This document shows positions 1 through 9,058 of a DNA stretch of 64,000 bases, piece after piece; the stretch's first letter is position 1, and every line of letters begins with the position of its first letter. Source of the DNA: Mucilaginibacter psychrotolerans (GTDB lineage: Bacteria; Bacteroidota; Bacteroidia; Sphingobacteriales; Sphingobacteriaceae). The stretch lies in NCBI RefSeq assembly GCF_004519315.1, contig NZ_SOZE01000002.1, forward strand, positions 186,001 to 250,000, in the 5' to 3' direction. The position numbers and the translations under genes were made by a program. The notes beneath the pieces were generated by a model. It worked only from the letters and a program-made list of their open reading frames with translations. It had not been told where the DNA came from and did not search any database.

Positions 1-2
1 AG

Positions 3-365
3 AATTATATAGCTTATAAGCAAGCGTCGGAGCGAAATGAGATTGCTGTTGGTAAAGTTCAGGTTGTTCCTGTAAATGATTTGAACGGCGTTAAATTCAT
101 CGTCAATTTTCCAACTAAAAAACATTGGCGTAATCCATCAAAATTGCAATGGTTTAAGGACGGATTAAAGGATCTTCGAGAGCAAGTTAACAGATATGAC
201 ATTAAGTCGATTGCACTTCCTGCCTTGGGTTGTGGAAATGGCGGCTTGGACTGGGCTGTTGTCAAACCTGTAATAGAGCAGTACTTATCCGACTTGAATA
301 TCGACGTATTCGTTTACGAACCGAGTGCTTTTGCAACGGAAATTCTAAAAAAGAAAACGATATAA
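3..365 (+). CDS. Macro-domain protein (ADP-ribose binding/hydrolase), 5' end outside window
   Basis: The frame is open from the first bases of the window, so the start lies upstream; a TTG at 81 is internal. The visible 120 residues carry the second half of a macro domain. Seen are the INFP-like strand 'FIVNFPTKKHWRNPSKL' and the glycine-rich ligand loop 'LPALGCGNGGLDW', followed by the final strand 'VFVYEP'. These are typical of the DarG/Appr-1''-p processing branch, which removes or binds ADP-ribose. DarG antitoxins carry a further C-terminal domain that neutralises the DarT toxin. This protein stops about 10 residues after the macro fold, so it is a single-domain version. Whether a DarT-like toxin precedes it cannot be seen. 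The family call is strong; the biological role is open. Confidence 0.85.
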   Translation, partial: NYIAYKQASERNEIAVGKVQVVPVNDLNGVKFIVNFPTKKHWRNPSKLQWFKDGLKDLREQVNRYDIKSIALPALGCGNGGLDWAVVKPVIEQYLSDLNIDVFVYEPSAFATEILKKKTI

Positions 366-530
366 TCAAGCCTCTCGCAATCGCTCGGCTGTATCCGAGC
401 TCGGAAGATTCAAAAACAGCTTCGTCATACCAATTTATTTCGGCACCCCACGAACAAAGCTGTTTAGTATATCGGCGACCTGTCCTGTGGGGCCCTGAAA
501 CAAGTTCAGGATGACGGTTGCTCTTCTTTC

Positions 531-564
531 ATGCAGTCACCCGAAAAGAGCCGGGCGACTGCAT
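531..564. repeat. 13-bp stem hairpin after slipin gene
   Basis: The arms ATGCAGTCACCCG (531-543) and CGGGCGACTGCAT (552-564) pair with one mismatch around an 8-base loop. The hairpin lies just 3' of the minus-strand slipin stop codon. No T-run follows on that strand, so it may be an mRNA 3' stabiliser or a weak terminator. Just beyond, 494-515 holds a short palindromic fragment (CCTGAAACAAGTTCAGGATGAC) of a type often dispersed in Bacteroidota genomes. Nothing else is seen between 366 and 574. Confidence 0.5.
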
Positions 565-574
565 AAATACCTCA

Positions 575-1342
575 TTAGTTCTCCTCCGTCTTCTTACTCA
601 CCATCTCCGTAAAACTCCTCGCGGCATTCGTAAAGTCTGATGGCACCAGTACAATGGTGGTGGTATTATTATCGATACCTATTTCAGATAGCATCTGCAT
701 GCGGCGAAGCTCCAGTGCTATTGGGCTGCCTTCCATTTGCTTGGCACCCTGCGTAAGTTTGATAGATGCCTCCAGTTCCGCTTCGGCTTTGATGATACGG
801 GCGCGTTTCTCGCGGATGGCCTCGGCTTCGCGGGCCATGGCGCGCTGCATCGATTCTGGGATCTCCACGTCCTTCATCTCTACCATTACTATTTTAATTC
901 CCCATGGCTCGGTGGCGGCATCTACAATTTTCTGCATGGTGGCATTGATTTCTTCGCGCTCGCGCAACACTTCATCTAAATGGTGCTGACCAATGATGTT
1001 ACGCAAGGCTGTTACGGCAAACTGGTAAACGGCCTGGTTATAGTTGGCCACCTTGATAATGGCATCTTCGGGATTGATGACCTTGAACCACAGCACGGCG
1101 TTCACCTTTATGGTTACGCTGTCTTTGGTGATGGTTTCCTGCTGCTCCAGGTCAACCGTGCGGGTACGGATGTCAACGGTGATCTGCCTGTCAACAAAGG
1201 GGATGATAAAATAAAGCCCCGGACCAGCCGTATGGCTGTAGCGGCCTAAACGGAAAACAATGGCGCGCTGATACTCCTGCGCAATGTGAGCACTAATAAC
1301 TATCAGCACCAGGGCGACAGCTGCAATAATAAGTAAATACAT
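575..1342 (-). CDS. Slipin/stomatin-like SPFH (band 7) membrane protein
   Basis: This 255-residue protein starts with one membrane segment (about residues 1-20, 'YLLIIAAVALVLIVI') and then has a full SPFH/band 7 domain. Recognisable stretches are 'YQRAIVFRLGRY', 'GPGLYFIIPFVD', 'VDLEQQETITKDSVTI' and 'MQRAMAREAEAIREKRARI', the last starting the helical coiled-coil region. The family forms membrane-bound oligomers that scaffold membrane microdomains and sometimes act with a NfeD-type protease. No NfeD gene is adjacent. Length and domain order are normal for bacterial slipins. It stands alone on its strand, with 227 bases of unremarkable DNA between it and the next gene. Confidence 0.93.
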   Translation of the reverse strand: MYLLIIAAVALVLIVISAHIAQEYQRAIVFRLGRYSHTAGPGLYFIIPFVDRQITVDIRTRTVDLEQQETITKDSVTIKVNAVLWFKVINPEDAIIKVANYNQAVYQFAVTALRNIIGQHHLDEVLREREEINATMQKIVDAATEPWGIKIVMVEMKDVEIPESMQRAMAREAEAIREKRARIIKAEAELEASIKLTQGAKQMEGSPIALELRRMQMLSEIGIDNNTTTIVLVPSDFTNAARSFTEMVSKKTEEN

Positions 1343-1605
1343 GATGTTTTGTTGTTTAATGAACGCATCGCCTGCCTGTAGGTTCCGGGAGGATTTTGAG
1401 CTTTCGGGGAAGATATCACCGGTACGCGATTACGCGGTAAATGTAGCGTACATTTCGATATAAGCAAAAAATATTTTCAGCGTCTAATCGCCTGATAAAT
1501 AGCCTAAAAATACCGAGTATACACCTGCGCTGCTGCTGATAAACATGCCATTCCTGCCACTATAAAATATTGGCACGTAAATGGCAATACACCGTTTACA
1601 AACAT

Positions 1606-2184
1606 ATGCCCTCAATCAACATGAAATTACCCTTCAAGCGTACTCGCACAGATATAAAACAATATGCCGTTAAATTATCCAACGACGGCTTTAAACAGAT
1701 TTTCGACCATATAGACCAGCTGAATATCAAACGGGGCGTGGATAAAATGGGGCTGGATAAATTCATCAATCAGTGTGCTTACCTGGCCGCCGGTTCTGGT
1801 GCTATATCCGGTAGCGGCGGCATAATTACCATGGTGGTGGGCATGCCGGTTGATTTTATTAACCTCATTACCCAGCAATTCAGGGTTACTATGGCTACTA
1901 TGTACTACAGCCGCGGCACCTATAAAATAAGCTTCGAGGAATTTATGGGGCTGGTGGCTACTTCTTTTAAAATAGAAGCCGGCGTAGCTATGACTAAAAC
2001 CGTAATGGAAAGCATTGCCGAAAAGCTATTACTCGCCTTTGGCGTACGCACCGCCGAGCGGCTGATACCAGTTGTAGGCGCAGTAATTGGCGGCACGGCA
2101 AATTACCTGTTCGTAAAACGCATGGCCGATTCGGTAAAGAAATCGCAGGGAATTAATGGGCCAACGGAGGTGAAGGTCTTTTAA
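1606..2184 (+). CDS. EcsC-family protein
   Basis: The protein has about 192 residues from the ATG at 1606. A TTG at 1570 and an ATG at 1621 are other possible starts in this frame. It resembles the EcsC family. The conserved glycine-rich and Pro-Asp segment ('GSGGIITMVVGMPVDFINLI') is followed by a helical region, and the C-terminal 'IPVVGAVIGGTANYLFVKRM' is characteristic. EcsC was first found in the B. subtilis ecs ABC transporter operon, but its biochemical role is unclear. Here it is solitary, with no transporter beside it. Its 3' end overlaps the convergent gene by 32 bases. Confidence 0.7.
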   Translation: MPSINMKLPFKRTRTDIKQYAVKLSNDGFKQIFDHIDQLNIKRGVDKMGLDKFINQCAYLAAGSGAISGSGGIITMVVGMPVDFINLITQQFRVTMATMYYSRGTYKISFEEFMGLVATSFKIEAGVAMTKTVMESIAEKLLLAFGVRTAERLIPVVGAVIGGTANYLFVKRMADSVKKSQGINGPTEVKVF

Positions 2185-2920
2185 TGGTGGTATGCCATCC
2201 CGGTTCCACGGAGTAAGCTACGCTGAATTTTTTCAACTCCGCCATTGTAAATAACACTTCGCGCTGTGGTTCCAGGTTTTGGATAACATGTGGCAGCACA
2301 TTATCGGTTGTTACAAGCAGCCCCTTTGGCGTAAGCAGGAATTTGTTGGTAATATCCTTCGCTTTCAATTTTCCAACCGCCGTCAATAGTTCTTTGCGAG
2401 TGGCAACAGCATTCGTTTCTCTTGGTTGCCCCGTCATGTCCCGATTAATTCTCGAGATGAGAATTTGCTTATACTTCTGCAGTATATAGTCGGTGCCTCC
2501 ATCGCCCAATGCGGTGTTTAAAGATATCGAATTCCCATCGTCAGCTAAAAGAGTAAGCCACGTTTGATAAGCCGATGGATAAGCGCCCATGCCCTCGTAA
2601 TACAACCTTATTGAAACCATTCTGCTATTAGCATACTCTACTTTATAATTCAAGCTGGTAATGCCGCAGCCACACTTCCTATAATTGTCGATAACATCCT
2701 GCAACTTCTCTCCCGAGAATAATACCGAATCGGATAAAGCCTTTTGCAAACCCGGGTAATCATCAGATACTACCGGAATTAATAAGCTATCCTTTTGATT
2801 TTGATATTGCAGGTAAACTTTTTTTGTGGTGATAATTGGCGGCGTTGCTTTACCCTTTGTTTGTGCAAAGCCACGAAAGCAAGCAAATATCAGGCATATC
2901 GCAATCAATATCCGTTTCAT
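2153..2920 (-). CDS. Secreted protein, RsiV/DUF3298-like
   Basis: This 255-residue protein has a Sec signal peptide (residues 1-19, ending 'CFRGFAQ'). The body contains a pattern seen in DUF3298/DUF4163 (RsiV-like) domains: a paired-cysteine segment ('YRKCGCGITSLNY') and 'RLYYEGMGAYPSAYQTWLTL', followed by an acidic 'DDGNSISL' turn and a long helical stretch. Such domains occur in lysozyme-binding anti-sigma factors and in many secreted proteins of unknown role. No sigma factor is adjacent. Its start overlaps the end of rsmA by 4 bases (ATGA), so the two are probably cotranscribed. The family assignment rests on pattern resemblance only. Confidence 0.55.
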   Translation of the reverse strand: MKRILIAICLIFACFRGFAQTKGKATPPIITTKKVYLQYQNQKDSLLIPVVSDDYPGLQKALSDSVLFSGEKLQDVIDNYRKCGCGITSLNYKVEYANSRMVSIRLYYEGMGAYPSAYQTWLTLLADDGNSISLNTALGDGGTDYILQKYKQILISRINRDMTGQPRETNAVATRKELLTAVGKLKAKDITNKFLLTPKGLLVTTDNVLPHVIQNLEPQREVLFTMAELKKFSVAYSVEPGWHTTIKRPSPPLAH

Positions 2921-3696
2921 CTGCTTAGTGTTATCTCATTAGTCAAAGCTACAAAGTCTGCCACGCTTAAACGCTCTGCTCTTAAGTCGAGTGTTTTGTT
3001 TTCCGTCATTTTTTCTTTATTGATTAGGGACGATAGCGCGTTACGGAGCGTTTTGCGGCGCTGGTTAAAACCAGCCTTTACTACCTGCCAAAACAGTTTT
3101 TCGTCGCAGCCGAGGGTTTCGGTTTCATTGCGGGTTAAACGGATAACCGCCGAGAGTACTTTGGGCGGAGGATTAAAAACCCCTGCTTTAACGGTGAATA
3201 AATATTCAACTTTATAATACGCCTGAAGGAATACGCTTAAGATACCGTACTCTTTGCTGCCTGGTTTACTGGCGCAACGCTCTGCAACTTCTTTCTGGAA
3301 CATGCCCACCACCTCAACTACACGCTCCCGGTTATCCAATATCTTAAAAAGTATCTGGCTGGATATATTGTATGGGAAGTTGCCGATAACGGCCATCTTC
3401 GGCTCAAACAGGCTTGCGAAATCAAGCTCCAAAAAGTCGGCGTTGATTAGTCGACTGCCCAATGCCGGATATTTCTTTTGCAGAAACGTGTACGATTCGG
3501 TGTCGATGTCAATCAGGAAGGCTTCGTACTCGGGCTTTTGCAGCAAAAAATCCGACAGGATGCCCATACCGGGGCCAACCTCCAGCACCTGCCTGTATTT
3601 AGCACCCGCCTGCAGGCTCTCCACCGTTTTCTGTGCAATATTTTTATCAGTAAGAAAGTGTTGCCCTAAATGTTTTTTTGCTCTTACTAATGTCAT
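2917..3696 (-). CDS. rsmA: 16S rRNA dimethyladenosine transferase RsmA (KsgA)
   Basis: RsmA dimethylates two adjacent adenines near the 3' end of 16S rRNA, using S-adenosylmethionine, late in small-subunit assembly. The ATG at 3696 places 'VRAKKHLGQHFLTD', the conserved N-terminus, immediately after the start; a longer frame to 3717 adds only unconserved residues. Motif I is 'VLEVGPGMGILS', the acidic motif is 'NADFLELDF', and the catalytic motif IV is 'GNFPYNISSQI' in the usual N(F/L)PY form. The length of 260 residues is normal. It is followed with a 4-base overlap by the secreted DUF3298-like gene. Confidence 0.97.
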   Translation of the reverse strand: MTLVRAKKHLGQHFLTDKNIAQKTVESLQAGAKYRQVLEVGPGMGILSDFLLQKPEYEAFLIDIDTESYTFLQKKYPALGSRLINADFLELDFASLFEPKMAVIGNFPYNISSQILFKILDNRERVVEVVGMFQKEVAERCASKPGSKEYGILSVFLQAYYKVEYLFTVKAGVFNPPPKVLSAVIRLTRNETETLGCDEKLFWQVVKAGFNQRRKTLRNALSSLINKEKMTENKTLDLRAERLSVADFVALTNEITLSR

Positions 3697-3860
3697 TATG
3701 CAAGTATATTTAAGCAAATTAAGGCATATTTGCGCTTTATTAAGGAATTATAAACTTAAAATCTTTTAATTTGCGTATTAAGCCGTAAGCCTAAGGCGCA
3801 AAGCTTAAAGCAATTATACTAACCGAGATACGTTTTTCTGTCGGCAATATTTCACAGTTC

Positions 3861-3916
3861 AATCGGTGAAATCATTTAAATCGGTGAAATCAAAAAAAGT
3901 ATAATCGGTGAAATCA
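3861..3916. repeat. Three 14-bp direct repeats upstream of pdxA
   Basis: The 14-mer AATCGGTGAAATCA occurs three times without mismatch, at 3861-3874, 3879-3892 and 3903-3916. The last copy ends 11 bases before the pdxA start codon. Period lengths of 18 and 24 bases are irregular. It could be a cis-regulatory array or one of the short 'ATCxGTGAAATC' dispersed repeats common in Bacteroidota intergenic DNA. Confidence 0.8.
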
Positions 3917-3926
3917 ACATAAAACT

Positions 3927-4982
3927 ATGAGCGACAAACCTAAAATAGGGATAAGCATCGGCGACATTAACGGCATTGGGTTAGAGATAATCATCAAAAC
4001 GCTGGCCGATACCAAAATATACGATTATTGCACCCCAATTGTTTACGGCCACAGCAAGGTGGCTTCTTTCCACCGCAGGGCCACCCATATCAACGAGCTT
4101 AATTTCAATATCATTGATGATGCATCGCTGGCTATAGCCAAACGGGCCAACATGGTAAATTGCTGGGAGGAAGATGTACGCATAGAGCTGGGTACCGTTA
4201 CCGCCGAAGGCGGCAAATACGCGTATCAATCTTTACAACGCGCTACCGACGATTTGCTGAGCGGCAAGATAGACGGGCTGGTTACCGCGCCTATCAATAA
4301 AGATAATATCCAAAGCGAAGAATTCAATTTCCCGGGGCATACCGAGTACCTGCAATCGCGCGATAGCGCAAATGAATCACTGATGTTCCTGGTGAGCGAC
4401 ACCTTGCGCGTTGGCGTTGTTACCGGCCATATCCCGGTTTCAAAAATCTCAGAAAGCATTACTACCGAAAAAATCATAGCCAAGCTAAAGCTCATGCACA
4501 GTAGTCTGCGCGACGATTTTTGGATACGCAAACCCAAGATTGCTGTGCTAGGCTTAAACCCGCATGCCAGCGATAACGGCCTGATAGGCAATGAAGAAAA
4601 AGACGTTATAATCCCCGCCATAGAAGAAGCACGCGCACATGATGTTTTGGCTTTCGGGCCTTACGCAGCCGACGCTTTTTTTGGCAACGGCACTTATATG
4701 CAGTTTGACGCGGTGCTGGCTATGTACCACGACCAGGGACTAATTCCTTTCAAACAAATCGCTTTCGAATCGGGCGTGAATTATACCGCCGGACTCAGCT
4801 TCGTACGCACCTCGCCCGACCATGGAACGGCTTACGATATTGCCGGCAAAAACCTTGCTTCGGAGATATCTTTCCGCGAAGCACTGTTTACCGCTATCCA
4901 TATCATCAAAAGCCGACGCGAAACGGCCGAGCTGAACGAAAACCCGCTGGTGTTTAGCAAGCTCAGTCGCGACAGGGACTAA
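3927..4982 (+). CDS. pdxA: 4-hydroxythreonine-4-phosphate dehydrogenase PdxA
   Basis: PdxA oxidises 4-phospho-hydroxy-L-threonine with NAD in the DXP-dependent route to pyridoxal phosphate. The 351-residue protein shows the family landmarks in order: N-terminal 'GISIGDINGIGLEI', 'GLVTAPINKD', the metal/substrate region 'GHTEYL', 'GLNPHASDNGLIG', 'YHDQGLIPFK' and 'RTSPDHGTAYDIAG'. The histidines in the 'GHTEYL', 'YHDQG' and 'SPDHGT' segments correspond to the metal and substrate ligands of the family. It is a single gene divergent from rsmA. pdxA is often close to rsmA in bacteria, which fits. Confidence 0.96.
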   Translation: MSDKPKIGISIGDINGIGLEIIIKTLADTKIYDYCTPIVYGHSKVASFHRRATHINELNFNIIDDASLAIAKRANMVNCWEEDVRIELGTVTAEGGKYAYQSLQRATDDLLSGKIDGLVTAPINKDNIQSEEFNFPGHTEYLQSRDSANESLMFLVSDTLRVGVVTGHIPVSKISESITTEKIIAKLKLMHSSLRDDFWIRKPKIAVLGLNPHASDNGLIGNEEKDVIIPAIEEARAHDVLAFGPYAADAFFGNGTYMQFDAVLAMYHDQGLIPFKQIAFESGVNYTAGLSFVRTSPDHGTAYDIAGKNLASEISFREALFTAIHIIKSRRETAELNENPLVFSKLSRDRD

Positions 4983-5063
4983 AACCAGCCTTTTAGCGAT
5001 ACTGTTTTTAGAAAATTTCCTTTTACTTAAAACATTTATCTCTAAAAAACATTTCCCTGTTTA

Positions 5064-6248
5064 ATGAGTAATTTAATTAACCGCATCCGATCTATCGATG
5101 CGTTTCGTGCGGTTACCATGTTCCTGATGATCTTCGTGAACGACCTGGACGGCGTACCCAACACGCCCGAATGGCTTAAACACGTGGCTGTAAACGCCGA
5201 TGGATTAGGATTAGCCGATACGATTTTCCCGGCCTTTTTGTTTATTGTGGGCTTAGCCATCCCCTATGCTTTTGCGCACCGCTCTAAAAAAGATGATGCC
5301 AAAATACCCATGCGCATCATTACGCGCTCATTCGCGCTCATTTTCATTGGCTTTTTCCACGCCAATATGGAAACTTATGATGAGGCCCACGCAATTTTGC
5401 CCCGGCCCGTTTGGGATAGCCTGGCCACCTTCAGCTTCTTTTTTATTTTTATTGATTATAGCCAAACGGCATCTAAACTTAAACGTTATTTATGCCAGGG
5501 CTTTGGCGTTGCCTTGCTTATTGCTGTTTGTGTGGTTTACAAGAGCTCGGACCCCGGGCATCCCTGGCTGCACCTTACCTGGTGGGGAATACTTGGGCTT
5601 ATCGGCTGGGCATACCTTGTCTGCGCCCTTATCTATCACTACTCCAACGGCGTATTATGGGTACAAGCAGCAGCCTGGTTATTCTTTATGTTTTTTAATA
5701 TCGATTACCATTTCGGGCTGCTCAACTTCCTCAATCCCATACAACAATACGTTTGGATATCGGGCAATGGGGCCATGCAGGCCTTTACCATGGCGGGCAT
5801 ATTTGTGTCGGTGCTGTACATGCGCCTTACTGAGAACGGCGAGCTGAAGATGCTTTGGGTGGCCATGTTTCTGATAGCCATTATACTGTTCAACCTGGGC
5901 TTTATCGTGCGCTATTTCAGCGGGGGCATATCCAAAATGCGCGATACACCCTCATGGGTGCTCATTTGCACAGGCATAAGCCTTATTGTTTACGCCATAT
6001 TTGTTTTTGTGGTTGATACCTGCAAAAAGTACAATTGGGTAAAGGTTATAGAACCGGCAGGAACCAATACGTTCACCTGCTATCTGCTGCCCTACCTGTT
6101 TTACCCCATGTATCAAATGACTAACTTTAATTACCCCCAATACTTTGGCCAGGGCACAGGCGGTCTTATTCGGTCCTTGCTTTTTGCGCTGGTAATTGTT
6201 TGGCTGGCCGGTTTATTGCAGAAGATAAACGTACGGCTTAAAATTTAG
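5064..6248 (+). CDS. NagX-like multi-spanning acyltransferase (DUF5009/HGSNAT family)
   Basis: This 394-residue integral membrane protein has roughly ten hydrophobic segments. The N-terminus 'RIRSIDAFRAVTMFLMIFVN' and the following 'PAFLFIVGLAIPYAF' are hallmarks of the COG4299 family, which includes bacterial NagX and human heparan-alpha-glucosaminide N-acetyltransferase. The latter passes acetyl groups across a membrane to amino sugars through a histidine. The bacterial role is probably in amino-sugar modification, but no sugar genes adjoin it here. It follows pdxA by 81 bases on the same strand. Confidence 0.8.
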   Translation: MSNLINRIRSIDAFRAVTMFLMIFVNDLDGVPNTPEWLKHVAVNADGLGLADTIFPAFLFIVGLAIPYAFAHRSKKDDAKIPMRIITRSFALIFIGFFHANMETYDEAHAILPRPVWDSLATFSFFFIFIDYSQTASKLKRYLCQGFGVALLIAVCVVYKSSDPGHPWLHLTWWGILGLIGWAYLVCALIYHYSNGVLWVQAAAWLFFMFFNIDYHFGLLNFLNPIQQYVWISGNGAMQAFTMAGIFVSVLYMRLTENGELKMLWVAMFLIAIILFNLGFIVRYFSGGISKMRDTPSWVLICTGISLIVYAIFVFVVDTCKKYNWVKVIEPAGTNTFTCYLLPYLFYPMYQMTNFNYPQYFGQGTGGLIRSLLFALVIVWLAGLLQKINVRLKI

Positions 6249-6260
6249 CAACAGTACATA

Positions 6261-6755
6261 TTACAGCTGTTTCCGCATCACATAATCATTCATCCAATAA
6301 GGCCCGATGGGGATATCCTCCTCATACGCAATAACGAAACCCATCCGCTCATAAAAATCTTTGGCCTTGTTAAAGCGGTTCACGTTAAGATCCAGGGTGT
6401 GTTTACCTGCTTCCCGGGTTCTATCGGCCACAGCATTGATCAGTATTTTACCGTAGCCCTTGCCCTGGGTTGCGGGCAGGCAATAAAGCTTGTGCAGTTT
6501 GTATATGTCCGCATCTTCATTACGCGGCGAGTAGGCGGCAAAAGCAACAGGTGTGCCGTCTTCAATCAACAGCAAAAAAGTTTGCTCTCCCGTTTCCACC
6601 TGTCCTAAAATTTTATCGCGGGTATAAATGGTGCTAAGCATGTAAGTAACCTGTTCCTTACCAAGCAATGGCTCATAAGTAGGCCACCAGGTGTCTTCAG
6701 CTATCTGCAAAATAGTATCCACATCGGCCGCTGTGGCCTCCCTTATCAAATACAT
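6261..6755 (-). CDS. GNAT-family N-acetyltransferase
   Basis: This 164-residue protein has the GNAT fold: N-terminal 'IREATAADVDTILQI', the acetyl-CoA pyrophosphate-binding segment 'LYCLPATQGKGYGKILI' (QxxGxG/A form), and the C-terminal 'YERMGFVIAYEEDIPIGPYWMNDYVM'. The last stretch is common in Bacteroidota GNAT enzymes annotated as acting on small amines, but the substrate cannot be read from sequence. It ends convergently 12 bases from the NagX-like gene and starts 7 bases after the ABC ATPase gene, so it may be the last gene of a three-gene minus-strand operon. Confidence 0.9.
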   Translation of the reverse strand: MYLIREATAADVDTILQIAEDTWWPTYEPLLGKEQVTYMLSTIYTRDKILGQVETGEQTFLLLIEDGTPVAFAAYSPRNEDADIYKLHKLYCLPATQGKGYGKILINAVADRTREAGKHTLDLNVNRFNKAKDFYERMGFVIAYEEDIPIGPYWMNDYVMRKQL

Positions 6756-6762
6756 ACGCTGC

Positions 6763-7506
6763 TTAGTGGTTCTCTTCTTTATCTATAATGATGCCCGGTG
6801 TTACGGTTTGTCCTACACCAAAGTATTCTTCCAGTTCGTTAAGGGTTGATGAGCTGGTGGCAATATCTTTAATGATCCGGCCCTTTTCCATCAGCAGAAT
6901 GCGGTCACACACATCGGTTACGTGGTTCAGGTCGTGGCTGGATACGATGGTGGTTACACCGTTGTTCTTATTCTCTGTTTTCAGGATATTCTTCAGGCGG
7001 AACTGAGTGCTCGGGTCGATGTTGGCGAATGGCTCATCCAACATCAGCAGTTGAGGTTTCTGCAGCAGGCAACTGCCCACGCCCACTTTGCACTGGTTTC
7101 CCTTAGATAAATCGCGGATGTATTTACCTTTCTTCAGCACCTCGCCGTTAAAAAACTCGGTCAAGCCTGCCAGGTATTCATCTACTTGTGGTTTATTCTG
7201 ATGGTGCAGGCCTCCGATGAAGTAAAAATACTCTTCTGGCGTAAGATAGTCTATCAAAAAGCCTTCATCCAGGTAAGAAGCCGTGTAGTCTTTCCACTCC
7301 TCGGCACCAGCTACATTCTTTCCGTTGGATAATACTTCGCCTTCATCGGGGCGTATCAAATCCAGTATCATGCGGAACAGCGTGGTTTTGCCCGCGCCGT
7401 TATTGCCTACCAGGCCAATGCTCTCGCCTTTATTTATAGTGAGCGCAGGTACGTTTACTACGGTTGCACCGGCGTAAACCTTTTTTAAGTTTTTGATCTC
7501 AATCAT
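6763..7506 (-). CDS. ABC transporter ATP-binding protein
   Basis: This 247-residue nucleotide-binding subunit has Walker A 'GLVGNNGAGKTTLF', a Q-loop region with 'ASYLDEGFLIDYLT', an atypical signature 'LSKGNQCKVGVGSCLL' in place of LSGGQ, and Walker B 'LLMLDEPFANID' with the H-switch 'VSSHDLNHV'. The divergent signature is usual for ABC-2 type exporters of this kind. It begins one base after the stop of the DUF5687 permease gene, so the two form one exporter. The substrate is unknown. Confidence 0.93.
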   Translation of the reverse strand: MIEIKNLKKVYAGATVVNVPALTINKGESIGLVGNNGAGKTTLFRMILDLIRPDEGEVLSNGKNVAGAEEWKDYTASYLDEGFLIDYLTPEEYFYFIGGLHHQNKPQVDEYLAGLTEFFNGEVLKKGKYIRDLSKGNQCKVGVGSCLLQKPQLLMLDEPFANIDPSTQFRLKNILKTENKNNGVTTIVSSHDLNHVTDVCDRILLMEKGRIIKDIATSSSTLNELEEYFGVGQTVTPGIIIDKEENH

Positions 7507-7507
7507 C

Positions 7508-8983
7508 TTATATATTCCTGAAGCCTTCGGCTATTTTAAATCGTTTGTCGTAAAAATCGGCCTCCAGCTTTTTTATCCAAAAGCTGCGCGTGCCAATAAA
7601 GGCAAGCCCAATGATGGCTAGCGCCGCGTAGCCCGGGTAGGGCATCCCCAACAGGCTGAAAGGCCAGTAAATCAGGTAGGGCAGTATCAGCAGCGGGAAT
7701 GATAACAACATCTGCGTTGCGCCCACGCCTTCCCAGTTAAAAGAGGCCCCTTTAGATAGATCGATACGCTTGTAATTGCGGTTGGCAAAAAACAGCACGA
7801 TGGTGGTGTTTACACCCAGGTTCCACAAGTACATTACAAAGTGGATAAGAACAACCTTCCAGCCGAAGTAAGCGTAAGGCAGCGTAAGCAAAAAAGCAAT
7901 GGTTGATACTACTGTAAACAACAGGTATTTGGCTTTTAAAAAATCGGAGAATTTGATTTTACTCACCAGCAAGCCATCGAAGTGCGACGCCTGCCAGCTA
8001 AACATAAACTGCCCGTAGCTAATGATGAAAATACCTGTCATAAACATGCCCAGGAATATCTTGAAGCCGTCGGGATATACTTTCTGGGTGTAGAAAATCA
8101 GCCCGTAAAACAACATAAAGCTACTCATGAGCAATGCCGAGCGCGAGCGTTTGTTGCGCAGGATAAGCTTTACTTCGTTGGCCACCAAATCGCCCACGCT
8201 ACCATAACGGTTGAGAAACGGAATTTCGGTACTGCTCTTATAGGCCGATGCTTTGCGCGAGCCAAGTTCTTCGAGATAAAGATTGCCCTTGAGATAAATA
8301 AAGTTGAAATAAAACATGCCCAGGCCCAATACCAACGGCAAAAGGGCAAGGTAAGGCTTGGTAAGCAGGGCGCCGAAATACCCGTAAGACAGCTTACGCA
8401 ACGAGTAAACGTGCCATACAAAATCGCCGGCAATGGCCAGGCCCAGCACTGCAAAAGCCACCAAAAACACCCAGCCGTTTAAATTAGACTTGCGCTTGAT
8501 ATACATGGCCAGGTAATTATTAAATACCGACAGCGATACCAACGCCACGAAAAACGCACCAGCCACCAAAGCGCCCGATGAGGGCAGAATAATTTTGATG
8601 ATGAACGGCCCAAAAAGCACAATGGGCCATAGGTTAAAAAACGAGAGTATGGCCGTTAAAGCCAGATAGCCAACTACGCTATTGCGCTTAACGGGCAAAT
8701 GCAAATAGGGCTGCACCTTTAGCGTAGGCAATTCCTGTAGTTGCATACGCATGAGCATATCCGACAAAAAGTAGATGAGAATAATGCCGCAAAAGGTAAC
8801 CACCAAATCGTCTTTAGGAAATGCTTTCCCAAGTATCACATCCAGCAATACGCCCAATGCCACAACATAAAGCAGCAGGATGAGGATGAGGATGCCCATC
8901 ACCACTTTTACGGCAATGGTTTTACCCGTGTTTTTTGAACGCCAGAAGGCTTTTAGTTCGTGATTGAAAAAGGTTGATATCAT
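7508..8983 (-). CDS. ABC-2 type permease, DUF5687 family
   Basis: This 491-residue protein has about twelve hydrophobic spans. The opening 'FFNHELKAFWRSKNTGK' and a central cytoplasmic 'NEVKLILRNKRSRSALLMS' resemble the repeated half-transporter starts of the DUF5687 permeases known from Bacteroidota. It most likely works as the membrane half of an exporter with the downstream ATPase, which begins one base after its stop. There is no substrate clue. The 75 bases downstream of rarA separate it from that gene. Confidence 0.85.
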   Translation of the reverse strand: MISTFFNHELKAFWRSKNTGKTIAVKVVMGILILILLLYVVALGVLLDVILGKAFPKDDLVVTFCGIILIYFLSDMLMRMQLQELPTLKVQPYLHLPVKRNSVVGYLALTAILSFFNLWPIVLFGPFIIKIILPSSGALVAGAFFVALVSLSVFNNYLAMYIKRKSNLNGWVFLVAFAVLGLAIAGDFVWHVYSLRKLSYGYFGALLTKPYLALLPLVLGLGMFYFNFIYLKGNLYLEELGSRKASAYKSSTEIPFLNRYGSVGDLVANEVKLILRNKRSRSALLMSSFMLFYGLIFYTQKVYPDGFKIFLGMFMTGIFIISYGQFMFSWQASHFDGLLVSKIKFSDFLKAKYLLFTVVSTIAFLLTLPYAYFGWKVVLIHFVMYLWNLGVNTTIVLFFANRNYKRIDLSKGASFNWEGVGATQMLLSFPLLILPYLIYWPFSLLGMPYPGYAALAIIGLAFIGTRSFWIKKLEADFYDKRFKIAEGFRNI

Positions 8984-9058
8984 AGTTTAAGATGCTTGCG
9001 GCGACCTGACGGCCAGAACGGAAAAATAGTCTTTTTAAGGCATCGCGACAAGTATTAA

